Assembly (NCBI GenBank): GCA_030062745.1
Contig: CP099846.1
Coordinates: 27,611,201 to 27,675,200, forward strand
Length of the DNA stretch: 64,000 nucleotides
DNA from: Capitulum mitella
Lineage: Eukaryota > Arthropoda > Thecostraca > Pollicipedomorpha > Pollicipedidae
Reading direction: 5' to 3'
The first letter of the stretch is position 1, and every line of letters begins with the position of its first letter. Of this stretch, positions 48,442 through 60,330 are shown piece after piece. The notes beneath the pieces are model-generated. The model was given only the letters and a program-made list of their open reading frames with translations. It searched no databases and had not been told where the DNA came from. The position numbers and the translations under genes were made by a program.

Positions 48442-48495
48442 CGCATTTACTGCCGGTCGGTCGCAGCATTTGCTGCGACCGATTGGCAGTATGCG
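48442..48495. repeat. Long hairpin (20-bp stem plus 5 bp, 2-nt loop)
   Basis: From 48449 to 48490 two 20-base arms pair at every position (18 Watson-Crick, 2 G-T) around a TT at 48469-48470; the core is TCGGTCGCAGCA against TGCTGCGACCGA. After a 2-base bulge, CGCAT/ATGCG adds five pairs. Such a short loop suits a DNA cruciform or a templated inversion better than a microRNA precursor. Confidence 0.9.
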
Positions 48496-48499
48496 CAGA

Positions 48500-50300
48500 C
48501 TTTGTGACACTGGTATATTCGGCATTTGTACGGGTATATGGCCTGACTCGTTGCATGCCAAGGAGATAACGCAGAAACAAATACGGTCCTCTTTTAACGG
48601 TCAGATCTTGTTTTTCGTCACCATTATGGTTCACTTGGGTAATTTCATTCGCCAAGCGGAAGCACAAAGGAGTAGAAGCCCAGCTTCAGTGACTTTCCAT
48701 ACGGATCGTCCCAACGAAGTGGCGTGTTTTACAGCGTCAAAGCAAGTATATCTACGGGATAGGGGATAGGGTTGCCGAAACACGGATTGACTGCAGTGGA
48801 GGGAACACGTCGTGATATCGAATGATATTAACCCCTGACGGCTCATCTTAGAGACCGTCGACCAAACGTTTTCTGGCCGATTCCAGTCCTAAGCTAATCC
48901 CCACTTTCAGCCATCTCTTCTCGCTGTCAGCCAATTCCAACTTCGGTAACGAACACAGGGTTTATTGCTATTCCGCCCAAATACGTCAACTGGAGACAGT
49001 TTACTTGTAGTGCTGTGGCATGAATGGCAACCTTCTGGTTTTACGGACCGCTCTTTCGTAACGGTTGTTATACCATTGAAATGACTATCTACACTCGCTG
49101 AGTAGTGCACCAATTTGTCTCAAAAATGCATCGCTCTACAAGATTCTTCGGCAAGCACCCACCAATGGCCACAAACCTCACAGCTCCAGTGGTCTGACGA
49201 CCGCCTGCCGCCGCAACCGAAGGCAGTCGGTTGAGGTCCGAAGAGCAGCCTGTACCCTCTGCAGTCAGGCGGGAGCTCCCAGTCCCAGCCCCACGAGAGG
49301 CCCGCCTGCCCCCGGCAACTCGGAATTAAGAAGACCGGAATCAAAAAATAGTAATCGACGAAAACTGCGGACGGGATTCTTTCAATCACGCTCCGGCGGC
49401 GCCTGGGCTTGACACGAGCCCGCCGCCGGGTCCCACTCCGCCCGCCGGCCCGGCTGGGACGGCACCGTCCGGAGGCCGACGCTCGCGACGAATTCGGCAG
49501 TCCGAACGCGGTCGACAGTTAGCGTTGGTCGCCGTTCGAAACTGTGTGGTCATCACCTGCTCCAGCGGGAGGCAGAGCGCAGCCTGAGACCAGCCACGAT
49601 TTACCGCGGCCGTTGGCTTCGCTGCGCCTTTGCTCGATTCACACGGTTGATTTGTGGGGATGTTTGGGCGACGATGGCGCCAGTGCGCTGAGTAATGAGC
49701 GCACGTGGCAATAGTTCCCGGTTCGTCTGTTGTGTCAGAGCGACTTTAAATTTAAATGCAGTCGACATCTTTGACATGGCAAAGTCGAAAAGACCATGAG
49801 CATCGAACAGTCGTTTTTAGACGCTTATAACACGGCCATCCCCGGTTAGAGAAATCTGCTGCAAAAAGAAGCAATGACAACCTAGCTTATTTTGACATGA
49901 CTAAAGCCCTGCAAAGAACTTCTTGACCCCACTGCTTCTCCAAATTTCAAAACCGTAACAATCCTGCTACGGTTGTGCAAGGAGACTGTTCAATGTTTTT
50001 GTCTTATTCAGTGAACAGTCGTTGAACGTGGAGCGTGGAGGTGCCAATCCGTCTCCCTGTCGTTCGCGCCGACGATTTCTGTTGCTCTTGGCTCCTGGTC
50101 CGCCGTCCTGACCCAGCCATTTTCCGGGAGCCCTGTGTCAGTCCCAGACACGAGACCGGTGAGCGGGAACAGCGATTCGAGTGCTGTACGCGCATCCATG
50201 TCTCCGAAGACTGTTCGTGATGGAGTGGTGGGCGCTGCAATACCCTGAAACCTGAACAATACAACCCTGAGCTATGGTAATTGGCCGGGAGACAGGCGAT
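48500..50300. other. Intergenic DNA; GC-rich block at 49180-49560
   Basis: The GC-rich block contains GGGCTTGACACGAGCCC (inverted repeat) near 49405 and open frames without recognisable motifs. Nothing is supported as a gene. Confidence 0.3.
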
Positions 50301-50329
50301 TGGACGGCTGAACAGCTGTCGGCAGGACT

Positions 50330-50540
50330 GTTGGACGGCTGGCAGCTTGACGGCTGGACGGCTGGATGTCTGGACAGTCGGACGGCTGGACGGCTGGACA
50401 GTCGGACGGCTGGACGGCTGGACAGTCGGACGGCTGGACGGCTGGACAGTCGGACGGCTGGACGGCTGGACAGTCGGACGGCTGGACGGCTGGACAGTCG
50501 GACGGCTGAACGGCTGGACAGTCGGACGGCTGGACGGCGG
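50330..50540. repeat. Minisatellite with 24-bp unit (about 8 copies)
   Basis: GGACAGTCGG recurs at exact 24-base intervals (about 50371 to 50515), the rest of each unit being two ACGGCTGG words. As 24 is a multiple of three, every frame stays open, producing repeated octapeptides on both strands. The 130-210 codon frames over this region are therefore not called as genes. A poly-G run follows at 50562-50576. Confidence 0.95.
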
Positions 50541-50658
50541 GGCAGTTCGCTGTATGAACAGTGGGGGGGGGGGGGGCGGCTGGAGTGCGGAATGGTAGGG
50601 TGGGGCAAGATTTTTTTGGGAAAGTGCAAGGCACAACTAACGAAAAGTTGCCTCTGGG

Positions 50659-50917
50659 CAATGGCGGATCCCTAAAATCGCCAGGGAGGGGCCAATCAAA
50701 ACGGCCATGCTCGGGGCCGATGTGAGGCTCTATTGGGGCCGCCGAGCCCCACCCTAACCTTACTCCAAAAATAAAAATTCCTGGGATTCCGGCCACTTTA
50801 TTTTCAAAGTGACCCTCATACGGAATTGCTCTGGAAAAAAACAGGCTTTTTAAGAGGACCATTCTACCTCTAGCGGGGTAGCCATGACCTCGCGGTTACC
50901 CTCTAGATCCGCCACTG
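50659..50917. mobile_element. hAT-type MITE (termini CAATGGCGGATC / CAGTGGCGGATC)
   Basis: The left end CAATGGCGGATC and the right end read inward, CAGTGGCGGATC, match at 11 of 12 bases, and CAGTGGCGGATC is a common hAT terminus. The 259-bp interior is non-coding. Flanking 8-mers (CCTCTGGG and GCTGTTGA) match poorly, so the target duplication is decayed or the boundary is off by a few bases. Confidence 0.65.
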
Positions 50918-50949
50918 GCTGTTGAGTCTTTATAAATGTCTTTTTTTAT

Positions 50950-52340
50950 ACCGCAGTAGCATTAGAGGTCCGCTCTTGATCGTGTGGACATCATTCAATA
51001 AGATGACTCGCTCAGAGTGTCATGTAATTTCTATCTGTGTCATGAAGTATTATGTGGTGCCATGTCATCACGAGTCGTACATTTTGTCTGGATATTCACA
51101 TCAAAGACCATGAGTCTCTTCGGCGAGAAGCATCTCTATATTCAGCTCACACTGAGTGTCAATTTAAGCTTCGAGTTGTATTTGAAGGCAGATTTGAGAA
51201 GCATTGTCAAATTTCTAATTGCAGTGAACTGATTTACTCAGCATTCAGCCTTAACATGGCACCGCCTGACGTGTTTTTATACTCCCGACTGCCCGGGGGT
51301 GTCAAAAAGGGTACCCTCCTGTTATCTCAGGATCTTTCCGTCGTACCTGAATCGGTCTACCACCAATCGACAGCCTTGAGTCTTGCAATTCAGAAAATAC
51401 TATGTTAACCCAGATCACGTGACTGATGGCGTCACAGGTCACGTAAAACGCAGAATACAGCGTCGCAAAACCTGACACAGGTTTTGCGACATGTCATTAG
51501 CAACACTAATGTTAAACCCTTCAGCTAGGTATCAAATGAAACGTCACGATATTCCACATCAGAAGCATGCCAAAATGTTTAAAAAATGTCGGGTCATGGT
51601 CAGCCTAAGGCAGGTTAAATATTGGTCTTGTTTTACATGTCAAAGTTCGATACTTACTAGCAGCCATTTTGATCTAAGCGGCAAAAAAAGGCGAAAGTGA
51701 AAACTTCTGATGATCAGTTTTTCATTGCCTGCTCGCCATCCAGTCAATGTCATTCTTGGTCAGGTCAGATAAGGTTATATTACTCTTCCTGAAAAGAGCA
51801 ATAATCACGCGTTGGGATTCTTAATTACGTCAAATGCAGCCCTAAAATGATATCTCGCGATAATCAAATCTGTCTGCTCTGTTTGTTTCTTATCGAGTCG
51901 AGATCAAGCCAGTTTAGGACAGATAGTTTTTCTTCATCTTCTGACTAGGAGCAATAATTGCTTTCTGCTGCTACTGAACGATCTTCCGCAAACAATGTCG
52001 CTTTTTATTTCCTTTTGACATCGACTTATGACGTGACATGACATGACCTTACGTCGCATTTGGTGAATCTTGCTAAGAGTCGCATATACTCCTAGATTTG
52101 CTTGTCTGGCTTGAACGACGGGGAAGGCCAGCGGCAAACACGTCTATTGCCCACACTGCAAATCACTTCAACTGTCATCATGCATGTGACCTAGCATGAC
52201 CTTTAATGTTGACGAATCACGGTTTAATACCCTTTTGGGTATCGTGTCCTGTACAAATTCGCGAATATTATAAAAAACCAAGCATGTTCGCGTCACCACC
52301 CGAAAAGACGGAAACATGCATGCAAGGGCTCATGTATGAC
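50950..52340. other. Intergenic DNA rich in TGACCT/TCACGTGA words
   Basis: No gene is supported. TTAA followed by CCCAGATCACGTGAC at about 51404-51422 could be a further TTAA-element end. AGGTCA/TGACCT half-sites are scattered through 51440-52360. Confidence 0.3.
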
Positions 52341-52341
52341 G

Positions 52342-52899
52342 TCATATATCCATGACCTGACCTAACATGGCAATGGCTCTAATGTTAAGTCTGACACGAT
52401 CCGACAAGAACGTGCCGCTGTTCCTGGCCGATTGCGGACTGAGGGCCCTCCGTGATGAGTTTCGCGCATCTTCCGACGCTCTAGGAGTGACATGGGAACT
52501 CAGGCAGGCCCCGTGGATGATCTCGAGCGCTTTCTGTAGCGCTGTCTGGCATGCGTTTCGTCGCTGGCGGTTCAGTACTTTGTCCTGTCCTGATGATGAT
52601 GTCGGGATAGGACCGCGACTGCCAGTTCGGCTCCAGAACACGGGAGACACGAATGTGACACAAGTCTCGTTTCTTGCAGCAAGAATCCTGTCTTTTGCCT
52701 CCTGCCGCACCACCTTGTTGTCTGCTATCATGGCCACAAGCACGTTTTCGGGAAACGTGAAGCACGTGTTGTTTTGCACGATGCTGCGCCCACATCTTGG
52801 ACCATTTTTGGACGCAGCCTCAGCAGCTCCATGGCGTAGAAGAAGTGAACAGCACCACTGGTGAACTTGGATGCGTTTTGCTAAGCCACATGGGACCAT
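52342..52899 (-). pseudogene. Possible fragment of a transposon-encoded protein
   Basis: A 185-codon minus-strand frame contains FPENVLVAMIADNKVVRQEAKDRI, split here only for description as PENVLVAMIAD and RQEAKDRILAAR. This pattern reminds me of a conserved block (PEN-hydrophobic-MxxD...R+xxxxRI) in transposon-like proteins repeated in invertebrate genomes. The rest is not recognisable and the opposite strand is also open. Recall-based, weak assignment. Confidence 0.22.
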
Positions 52900-53031
52900 A
52901 CACCTGCTCTACGAAGATGGCCAGCTGTTTCAGTTCATCGTTTGGGTTCCGTATTCTACGTATATAACGCAAGGATCCTAAGTGTTAGCCAGAGGAAGTG
53001 ATTGACGGAGAGGTTTTCGCTGTTTCTTTAA

Positions 53032-54242
53032 CCCTATTCCCGGCAGGGGGGGGGGCGGAATCCGCCCCCCCTCGGGTTTTTTGCTTGCCAATTCCAGGCT
53101 TTTTAACGCAACTTTACGAAACTTGGTCACTTTTCCTAGCTATTCTTTCTACGTGCTGTGACAAAATTTCCAAAAAAATTTTTTTTGCTCAGGGGCGGAG
53201 CCAGGCAATGTTTTTGGGAGGCACCTCATGCCATTTTTGGCCATGTTGAGGGTAAAAGGAAAATGTCTGCCAAAAACAGAGTTTTTAAGATAGAACTTCA
53301 AACTTTATATGGATGTATAGCTAAATATTTAGGCAATGTGAAGATTTAATTTTGTTTTTCTGAGGTCATTTTACAAGGTCAGGTCAAGGTCAAAAGTCAA
53401 AATTTGTTTTTTTCGCTATAATTTCGGTGCCATTTTTTCAAATGCAAAACCCGGAATACGTATGACGTAGAAGGATGCCCTCTACTTGTGTGCCACGTTT
53501 CAGCTTGATATCGGATTGGGTCATGGAGATATGACCTAAAATGTCAGTACGCGTACCCTATATCGCAATGGCCAAAAAATGAAATTTTTGAAATAGAGTG
53601 AATTCAAATGATTGAAAACGTTTACAAATAATATTAAATGCACACGACATCATTCCAAGTGACCCCAAGGTCACTGGAGGTCATTTAAGGTCAAAGGTCA
53701 CAAGTTGATCTGAGAAACGTGTGACCGTGACAGTTCCCCCTTTTTCATATCCCTGGCACCGCCTATGCTAACATTGTACAAACATTGTAATGCGATTTGT
53801 ACTTCTTTAGTATAACATGACTAGCAGAAGCCAAAAAAGGGCGTTTGCCTCTTGTTCATTCAGTTGTTAGAAAACTAATCCTCGTATTTTTAAAACCCTG
53901 TGAACGCCCATGAATTTTCTCAAAACTTCAGATTTGCGAACCCATGGTAAAAGCCCTATCCATAATCTCTCGATTGATGCCAGTTTCATCGAAATCGGTC
54001 CATAAACAACGGAGTTATAAGAAGTCCAAAAGTACCCCCCATTTCGACATTTTTGCCCCCCTGTATCCACAAATTTCAAAATTTTGAAAATTTCTTTTTA
54101 TAAAAGTGTAGTTCACGTCACGGCAAATCGATTGCCGTTTGTTGCGATGAAATCGGACAAGTAGTTCTCGAGATCTCAGGGGGGGGCGAATCCGCCCCCC
54201 TGCCGGGAATCGACCATACTGTTTAGCCCTCCGGGAATAGGG
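53032..54242 (+). mobile_element. MITE family M1, copy E (TTAA target)
   Basis: TTAA at 53028-53031 and 54243-54246. The left terminus is CCCTATTCCCGGCAGG and the right, inward, CCCTATTCCCGGAGGG. It is very close to copy B over its length, suggesting recent common origin. It carries the intact AGGTCA array (DR4-DR4-DR1) at 53668-53700 and TCAAGGTCA near 53383. Non-coding, 1211 bp. Confidence 0.92.
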
Positions 54243-54841
54243 TTAATGCCGGCACCGAGCCGCCCGCTTCGGCCTGGCAGCAGGCACGCAATAGGCGCTG
54301 GTCGGATGACAGGTCGTGCACAACCTCGGCAGCCGGCCGACAGACGTGGGATGCGTTCAAAGCTGGACACGCGTGGGCGATGGACATCTTCGCAGAGTTT
54401 CTGACCTAGTGGGCCTTTGAAATACTGGCCCATTGGCACCGTGGCCTTCGTCTCAGTGGGTGAACAGGTGCCTGGGTGCAGGGGAAGAGAGGAGTCATGA
54501 ATGTTGGAACTCCCATATTATCCCACGGTAATATGGGACATGAGTACTGACTAACTCAGCGACATGAGTAAAACGTCACGAAATGAATCCCCCATTCAGA
54601 TCTTGCAAAGAAACATTCGAAAAAAGTCAAGGGTAACACTTAGCTCCGTAAAATATTCCTTCGCACTTCTTGCCTTAGTCTCTCTTTCATTTCATTTTCA
54701 TAGATTTTTTTTTACAAATTCTCATAGATTTATTTTAAAAAAGAATCCAGAGGTTCACTCTGCTGAAGGCTAACTTGCGAGGAAACCCATTCTCGTGCAG
54801 CTGACACACCCGTCAGTGAAGACCGGTCCGAATCTTCCGCT

Positions 54842-55390
54842 CTATATTTGCACAAGAGCACTATTTCGTCCGCCGGTATTCACGTTCATCCTATCCACTC
54901 GGCGCGCGGTCAACGATTCCTCCAAATCGAATGTACCGTGGCCGATATGTCCACCTCCTGGCCCTTCGCAGCAGACCAGATGTTTTTCGCGTCCAGTCCG
55001 TCTGAGTTCAACAATCCTGCCGTCGACAGTCTCTTCCACTACGACGTGTTTTATGCCCCTTCTCCCATGAAGTTCCGTGCATTGCACATTACCTTTGACC
55101 GAAACTTCCCGTTTTATTTTCGCCTTATTTCTCTATCTATTCCTTGTCCTTCGGACTTTGTCCTTGCCAACTACGTTTGACTTATCAGCCTTAGAAACTA
55201 TGCCAAAGCCTGACGAGAGGGCAGAACCCACGACAGCAGCAGTTTTTGTTTTGTTTGCTCTGTGCTGAGGTGGCGCAGTTGGCCGCAGCTCTTGTGAATC
55301 AGCCTCACCAGACTGGCTGGTCGGCCCAAACTGAGCTTCCTCGGAGTCAGATGAGCTAGGCACGCTGCCACCTTCTGTTTCACGAGGCAC
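54842..55390 (-). pseudogene. Two collinear open frames separated by one TAG, unrecognised
   Basis: Minus-strand frames 55390-55133 and 55087-54842 share one reading frame, parted by a single TAG codon and a short stretch. The first part is Ser/acidic (SSSDSEEAQFGPTSQSGE) then basic (KTKTAAVVG, KADKSNVVGKDKVRRTR). The second contains HVVVEETVDGRIVELRRTGR and CCEGPGGGHIGHG. This might be a decayed retrotransposon ORF1 or a host gene fragment. I recognise no firm domain. Confidence 0.2.
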
Positions 55391-56203
55391 AAGGTCGGTG
55401 GCACCCCTATCCGCAGTCCCTCCGCTTCTTTGCAGACTCTGAGTTGCCTTCTTGTCGATACCAGGGATAACTTGGTGCTGTTTCCCTCTTTGGTCCTGCA
55501 GAAACGTTCATTCGCGAAGATGGATTTAACGATATTTCGGACAGGTGCAAGCGGCGCGAGACGCCAGTTTAAGCGTGCTGTATCCCGACTCCAGAGTACG
55601 TGTCTGTGTCTTTTGGGGGAGAGGAAATAGCTAGTCACCAGCCAATGCAATAAATATCTTCATCGCCACGACTCGGCCATCATCAGCCATCGTCATCGTC
55701 CACGGCCACGGCCACGTCCACGGCCATGTCCCAGATTTTTTTGGGGAGGGACAAATCAAAAACGTATTTGAATGGGGATCTTGCGAAAAACGTTCACCTC
55801 CAGCCAGAATTGGAGGGGGCGGGAGTAAAAGCCCATTTCGCCAAAATTGGGGGCATGTCCCATCCTACGTGGTTAAACCCACGGCCATGATCAAAACAAA
55901 TGCCCACGACATGCGCTGTGATACGAGGTGCGTTGAGGCAGGTTAAGGACGCTGCGTCCGTGTGGGTTTCGGATCATACAGAGGTGGACGTCTTTCTTCA
56001 CACGTGGACGTAAATATGATAAACATGTCGCGGCAGCGCACGCTGGGAATTCCCGGAACTCGGTCGGAAAGGGCGTGATCGGATGCGCTTATGAACAGGG
56101 TCTCCCTGGACCAGACCTTTGGCCACTGGATGACGTGCTATGGCGGTGACGTGATGACGTGCTGCTTCTGTGCGAAGTGGTGGCATAACGGCCCAAATAT
56201 GCT

Positions 56204-56243
56204 CCGGCACCAGCCAAAGCCTTCAAGGTTTGGCTGGTGCCGG
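56204..56243. repeat. Perfect 15-bp inverted repeat
   Basis: CCGGCACCAGCCAAA (56204-56218) pairs with TTTGGCTGGTGCCGG (56229-56243) over a 10-base loop that itself contains CCTT-C-AAGG. Confidence 0.97.
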
Positions 56244-56249
56244 CACGGG

Positions 56250-58050
56250 CGCCGTCTCTCATGACGTCCATGCAGTCCAGCATTTCCTGGTTTCGGAAGA
56301 GTATCGTCGTACGATTTGGAACAGAACTGCATATTCGATTCCTGTGGTTCTGAAACCTACCCAGACAGTGTTCCTGTACCAGCGGTACCGATTTTAGAGC
56401 AACTGGAAGTACCTGTGGTGGTACTGCAATACTGCATCCCTAGTGGACAAGAAATGTTTCGTTAGTGAGCTCGTCGTGTAAACGAATTCTGTGATAAGGT
56501 TTAAGGGATGAGAGTGATTATGGTGGAGCTGACTCGACCTAAACTTCAGGTCAGTGCCGCCGTGGGATCCGGCTCTCGCTCCGAATTACCCCCGTTCACT
56601 CTGCGTTGACCTGAGGATGGCCTAGGGACGAACTTTGTCACCACTTGCATTGCTACTTTTTCAGGGCTAACTACATTTGAAAATGGGAATAAAAATAATT
56701 TAATGCTCATAATAGAAGAAATCCTCAATAAAAATGCACTTATATTTCGGCCGTGGGCCCTCCTCAATGTCTACACAAGCAATCATCAAACTGATATTCG
56801 ATTAACTACATTTTGCCAGTATCGCGTATTCATGACTTACACAGGCCGCATACCAGCCATTCGGCCGACGATTATCGCGGATTGGCACTCACGATTTGCA
56901 CTGCACGGCTGACTGTGCAAAACCTGACGCCTTTTGGACTTGCGCTGTCCATTCATGCGACTATCTCGGCAGCTTTCAGCTGAAAACAATCGTCAGAAAA
57001 ACGTGCTGGCAAAAAAATCGCAACGGCTAAATCGCGGGACGAATGGCTCGTGTGCTGCCACCTTCAGGCTGCCATTGACAGCCACGCGCCAGAACACGGT
57101 CGCGGGTCGGCGGGTGCTGTCGCGGGCGGCCGCATGTCTCAGTTATCAAACCAGATAATTCAGAAAGGCTGTCCGTAACATATTTGTGGCTGAACACATC
57201 CAATGCGTTCTAGTATTGCCCAGAGTCGGGATGAATTCAGAGAGTGATATGGGGAGGAGCGCTCACGTTTCTGGGGTACCAGACGCTGGTTGTCATCATG
57301 GGAGGGCTACGGGCCATGGTTCCACTGGTCTCTTGGGTTCCCCCTCTCCGCGCTGGCGGAATCGGTGACCAAGGAATTATATACGGTGGTCTCTTAACTA
57401 TTCCATGAGGTTCCCCTCTCCAGCCACGCTTTGTTCACAGCTTAGCGCTCCCCAGCACAACGCTTTGCCTCCCCTCCCCTCCCTCACAGTGTCATTTCTT
57501 GGCTACGTCTCCGGGCTGGGTTGCGGCCCTTTGGGCCGAAGAACTTCTCCATCCGCCTCGCAGCTCGGGGGGTCCCGGATTCTGGCTGGAGGGGACCTCT
57601 CGGCGCTCCGCACGAAGCGCCTTAAGACCACCCGGCTTTGTGGTTCCGCCACGGTCTGGTGCATCATTATAACGGAACCCTATCTACATACACAAGCAGG
57701 TACTCTGCTGACCTGCAGATCTAGGCTTGCTCTTCTGAAGCGAGAGCTCTGTGCATACAAATATTAGGATTTGCTTTGTTTTATACAGTTAAAATCCACC
57801 AAAGCATAGCGCCATGTTGGTGTATGAAAGAATAACATAACAAAGATTTTGCTCATCCGTCAACATGTTGGGACGTTTCTGTCACCCTGTGTCACAACTG
57901 AACCCACCGATCTAAGAGCACTTTCTCATTCGGCACTTACGTATGACCAGGCTATTGTATATCGTACGTTGCTATAAAAAAAGACATGCAAACGTCATGG
58001 CATGGAGAAGTAGAAATGCAGCAGGAGCGTGCAATTCCGAAAATCGCGAA
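56250..58050. other. Intergenic DNA without recognisable genes
   Basis: Short open frames only. A C/T-rich patch with pyrimidine runs lies at 57400-57490. The GC-rich patch 57500-57650 shows no motif. Confidence 0.3.
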
Positions 58051-58059
58051 GAATTGCAT

Positions 58060-58346
58060 TTGCACAATAGAATGTGATACGACGATTTACGTATACGAAG
58101 AACTGTTAAATGAAGATCTACGTATTACGACGAAATGCGATACGAAGAAGTGCGTTTATGGAGTTCCGCGGATACGAAGAAATGGATGTACGGAGATTCG
58201 CGCTTACGAAGTTTTGCGACCCAAAGGACTGCGAATACGAAATTCTGCGCTTACGAAGTTTTGCGACACGAAGATACGCAATACGAATATATGCGATGCC
58301 AAGATCTGCGTACGGATATCTGCGTACGAAGAAATGCGATACGAAG
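58060..58346 (+). repeat. Degenerate tandem array (about 15-17-bp unit, ATACGAAGAAATGCG type)
   Basis: About 17 diverged copies of a unit with core TACGAAG and TGCG. It resembles the ACGAACTT-type subrepeats of the foldback-like element but in one orientation only. It ends exactly where repeat R4 copy 2 begins (58348). The 128-codon frame across it is repeat-derived. Confidence 0.7.
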
Positions 58347-58347
58347 C

Positions 58348-60005
58348 CTTATGATGGAAGCAATTTCGTGACCTTTATCTTGATAGACTTATTCTTTAGT
58401 TTAGAAGCCAAAGAATGGGCCAATAATGTTGTGACATTTTGTTTACCTCAACGACTAGAAAAACAACAGGCTGCCAGTTTGATCTATGAACAGTGATTAG
58501 TTCCAACAAATTTCATATTAAATTTCTTGCATTGTTTGCGCCACGTACTGCTCCAATAAGTTTTGAATCTATCATCTTAACACAAAGTAACTTTTATGTA
58601 TGTTGCTAGTCATTCAAATTGTGAAATATTTGTTGAACTATTTTGCCTGCACTTTGTATATTTAAATCATCCAGAAGGATTTAGCTGAGACGAGCAGATT
58701 AAAGCAAAACGGGCAAAGCAACACGTTGACAAATGTTATGCAGGTCAACAAATAAATCTTACGCGGATATCATGATAGTTTTGTAGCGCGAGACCACAAA
58801 ACGTCTTAGTGTATGATTGTAGCACACAAAACATGACCAGATCAACCCTGGTAATTGAAAACACAATGCGATACATAGTATGAAAAGTATGGAAATAATG
58901 AACCACGCAGGCGATGCAGGCTTCCTGTTCTGCCAATGTCGTTTTCTCATTCCTTATTCCGGGATGTTTGCGGTGACCAGCGCGGAGACCTTGCAAAGCC
59001 TTGGTCGTGGCGCTGTCGTCGGCAAGAAGCTCCTTGACTGCACTTTCAGTATCAATTTTACAGCAAGGGGTCATTTGGTATACCTCTGCCTGTGGCCTTC
59101 AGGGCAATACCCTTTCCGACCGGGAACGCACCGTAGATTTGTACCTTAGTGGCAAGCCACCCGCATTCTTCGCTTATGCGATGGGCTCCAGTCGGGGGCT
59201 TTCTTAAGGTACGAAGCACGTGAAGCGTAGAAAAACCGTACGTGCTGCAAAATTGTATTTCTCGACGAAATGGCAGATAGCTGGATCACGCATATCGGCT
59301 AAATGTACACATGCACTCGTCCTGTTTCCTAGTAAAATCACTAAATTCGCCAAAACATGAGAACTGTGAAACGATACAAAATGAAATGTTCAAGTCAGTT
59401 AAAGAAAGCGTCTATTTATCGACGATAAATGTCGTGACTTTGACGGCACGTGAAAGATCCCTCAGCATTATTCGGTCCATTGCTGGGGCAAAATTATTTA
59501 TGCTTGGGTGCACTTGGGTGGTGGGGTGAGGGTCTGCAAAACAAGTTCTAATTAGTAAAGGCTCTCATCCCAACGCCGTCGACTTCAGAAAGGTACGGAT
59601 CAAATTTATATAAAAAGGCATTTCTTGCCTGCCAATTCGCCACAGTTTACATAAAAGTAGATGCAGAAAAGGAAAAATATCAATCGAGATAAAAAAGATC
59701 ACATCTAAAAGTTTAGAGTGACGTACTGACCACAAAGTGCAGCTTGTGGTCACCATCCACAAACAAATCTCTGGTGACCTTTCGTCATAATACGTGAAGT
59801 AATGACTATGACTATCTTCAGTCATACACTAAAGAAGATTTGTGAAACTCTTGGATTGCAGGAGTTTTGACAATGAAAGTCTGATGCAAAGTACGCGTTT
59901 ACGTCGGTGACAGTACCACTTATTTTCATGGAAGCATGTTGCAAGTAAATTGACTGACGGATTAGTGTTGTCTCAGTCTGCGCTTGCGCATGTGCCAAAC
60001 ATAAT
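58348..60005 (+). repeat. Dispersed repeat family R4, copy 2 (interrupted at about 58778-59832)
   Basis: Homologous to 20560-21370; the two homologous parts are 58348-58777 and 59833-60005. The intervening ~1.05 kb is absent from copy 1. It has inverted words near its edges (TTAGTGTATGA at 58809 and TCATACACTAA at 59823), so it is a probable insertion. It contains a 109-codon minus-strand frame (59074-58745) without a recognised domain. Confidence 0.65.
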
Positions 60006-60295
60006 TAAAGTTTCCTATCTCTTTGTGGGTGCGCGTACACGCATCAAGTCTCTCTGAGCATCCACAAACCTGGTTTTGGCGTCCTCAATAGCTTCTGTGC
60101 TCCGACAAAGATAAAATTGTTTTATATATCACAATTTCGAATTTTAATCTGTTTCTCGCTTTCACTCATAACTAGACTTCTTCCAAACATTCTAAAATAC
60201 CTATTCAGTTCATGTTATGTTCTCTGTGCTGAATACGCATACATTGCTCCCGCTTCTGCTTCATGTTTCCTGGGCCACATGTGCTCCTCGTTAGC

Positions 60296-60330
60296 TTAAC
60301 CCGCGCCCAACTGGCGGTCAGCGCCGATGA
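60296..60330 (+). mobile_element. Solitary M2-type terminus
   Basis: TTAA followed by CCCGCGCCCAACTGG matches the right terminus of the 41658-42782 element (CCCGCGCCCAGCCGG). No second end is visible downstream, so the copy is truncated or disrupted. Confidence 0.4.

Noticed and set aside
48442-48495. microRNA precursor
   Set aside because: A 2-base loop and almost perfect short stem do not fit a pre-miRNA; reported as a hairpin only.
50004-50862. 196-210-codon frames with (SDCPAVQP)-like repeats
   Set aside because: Produced by the 24-bp minisatellite, whose length is a multiple of three; both strands are open.
54842-54960. GPGGGHIGHG as a zinc knuckle or Nudix box
   Set aside because: Lacks the C-x2-C-x4-H-x4-C spacing and the REx2EE core; the resemblance is superficial.
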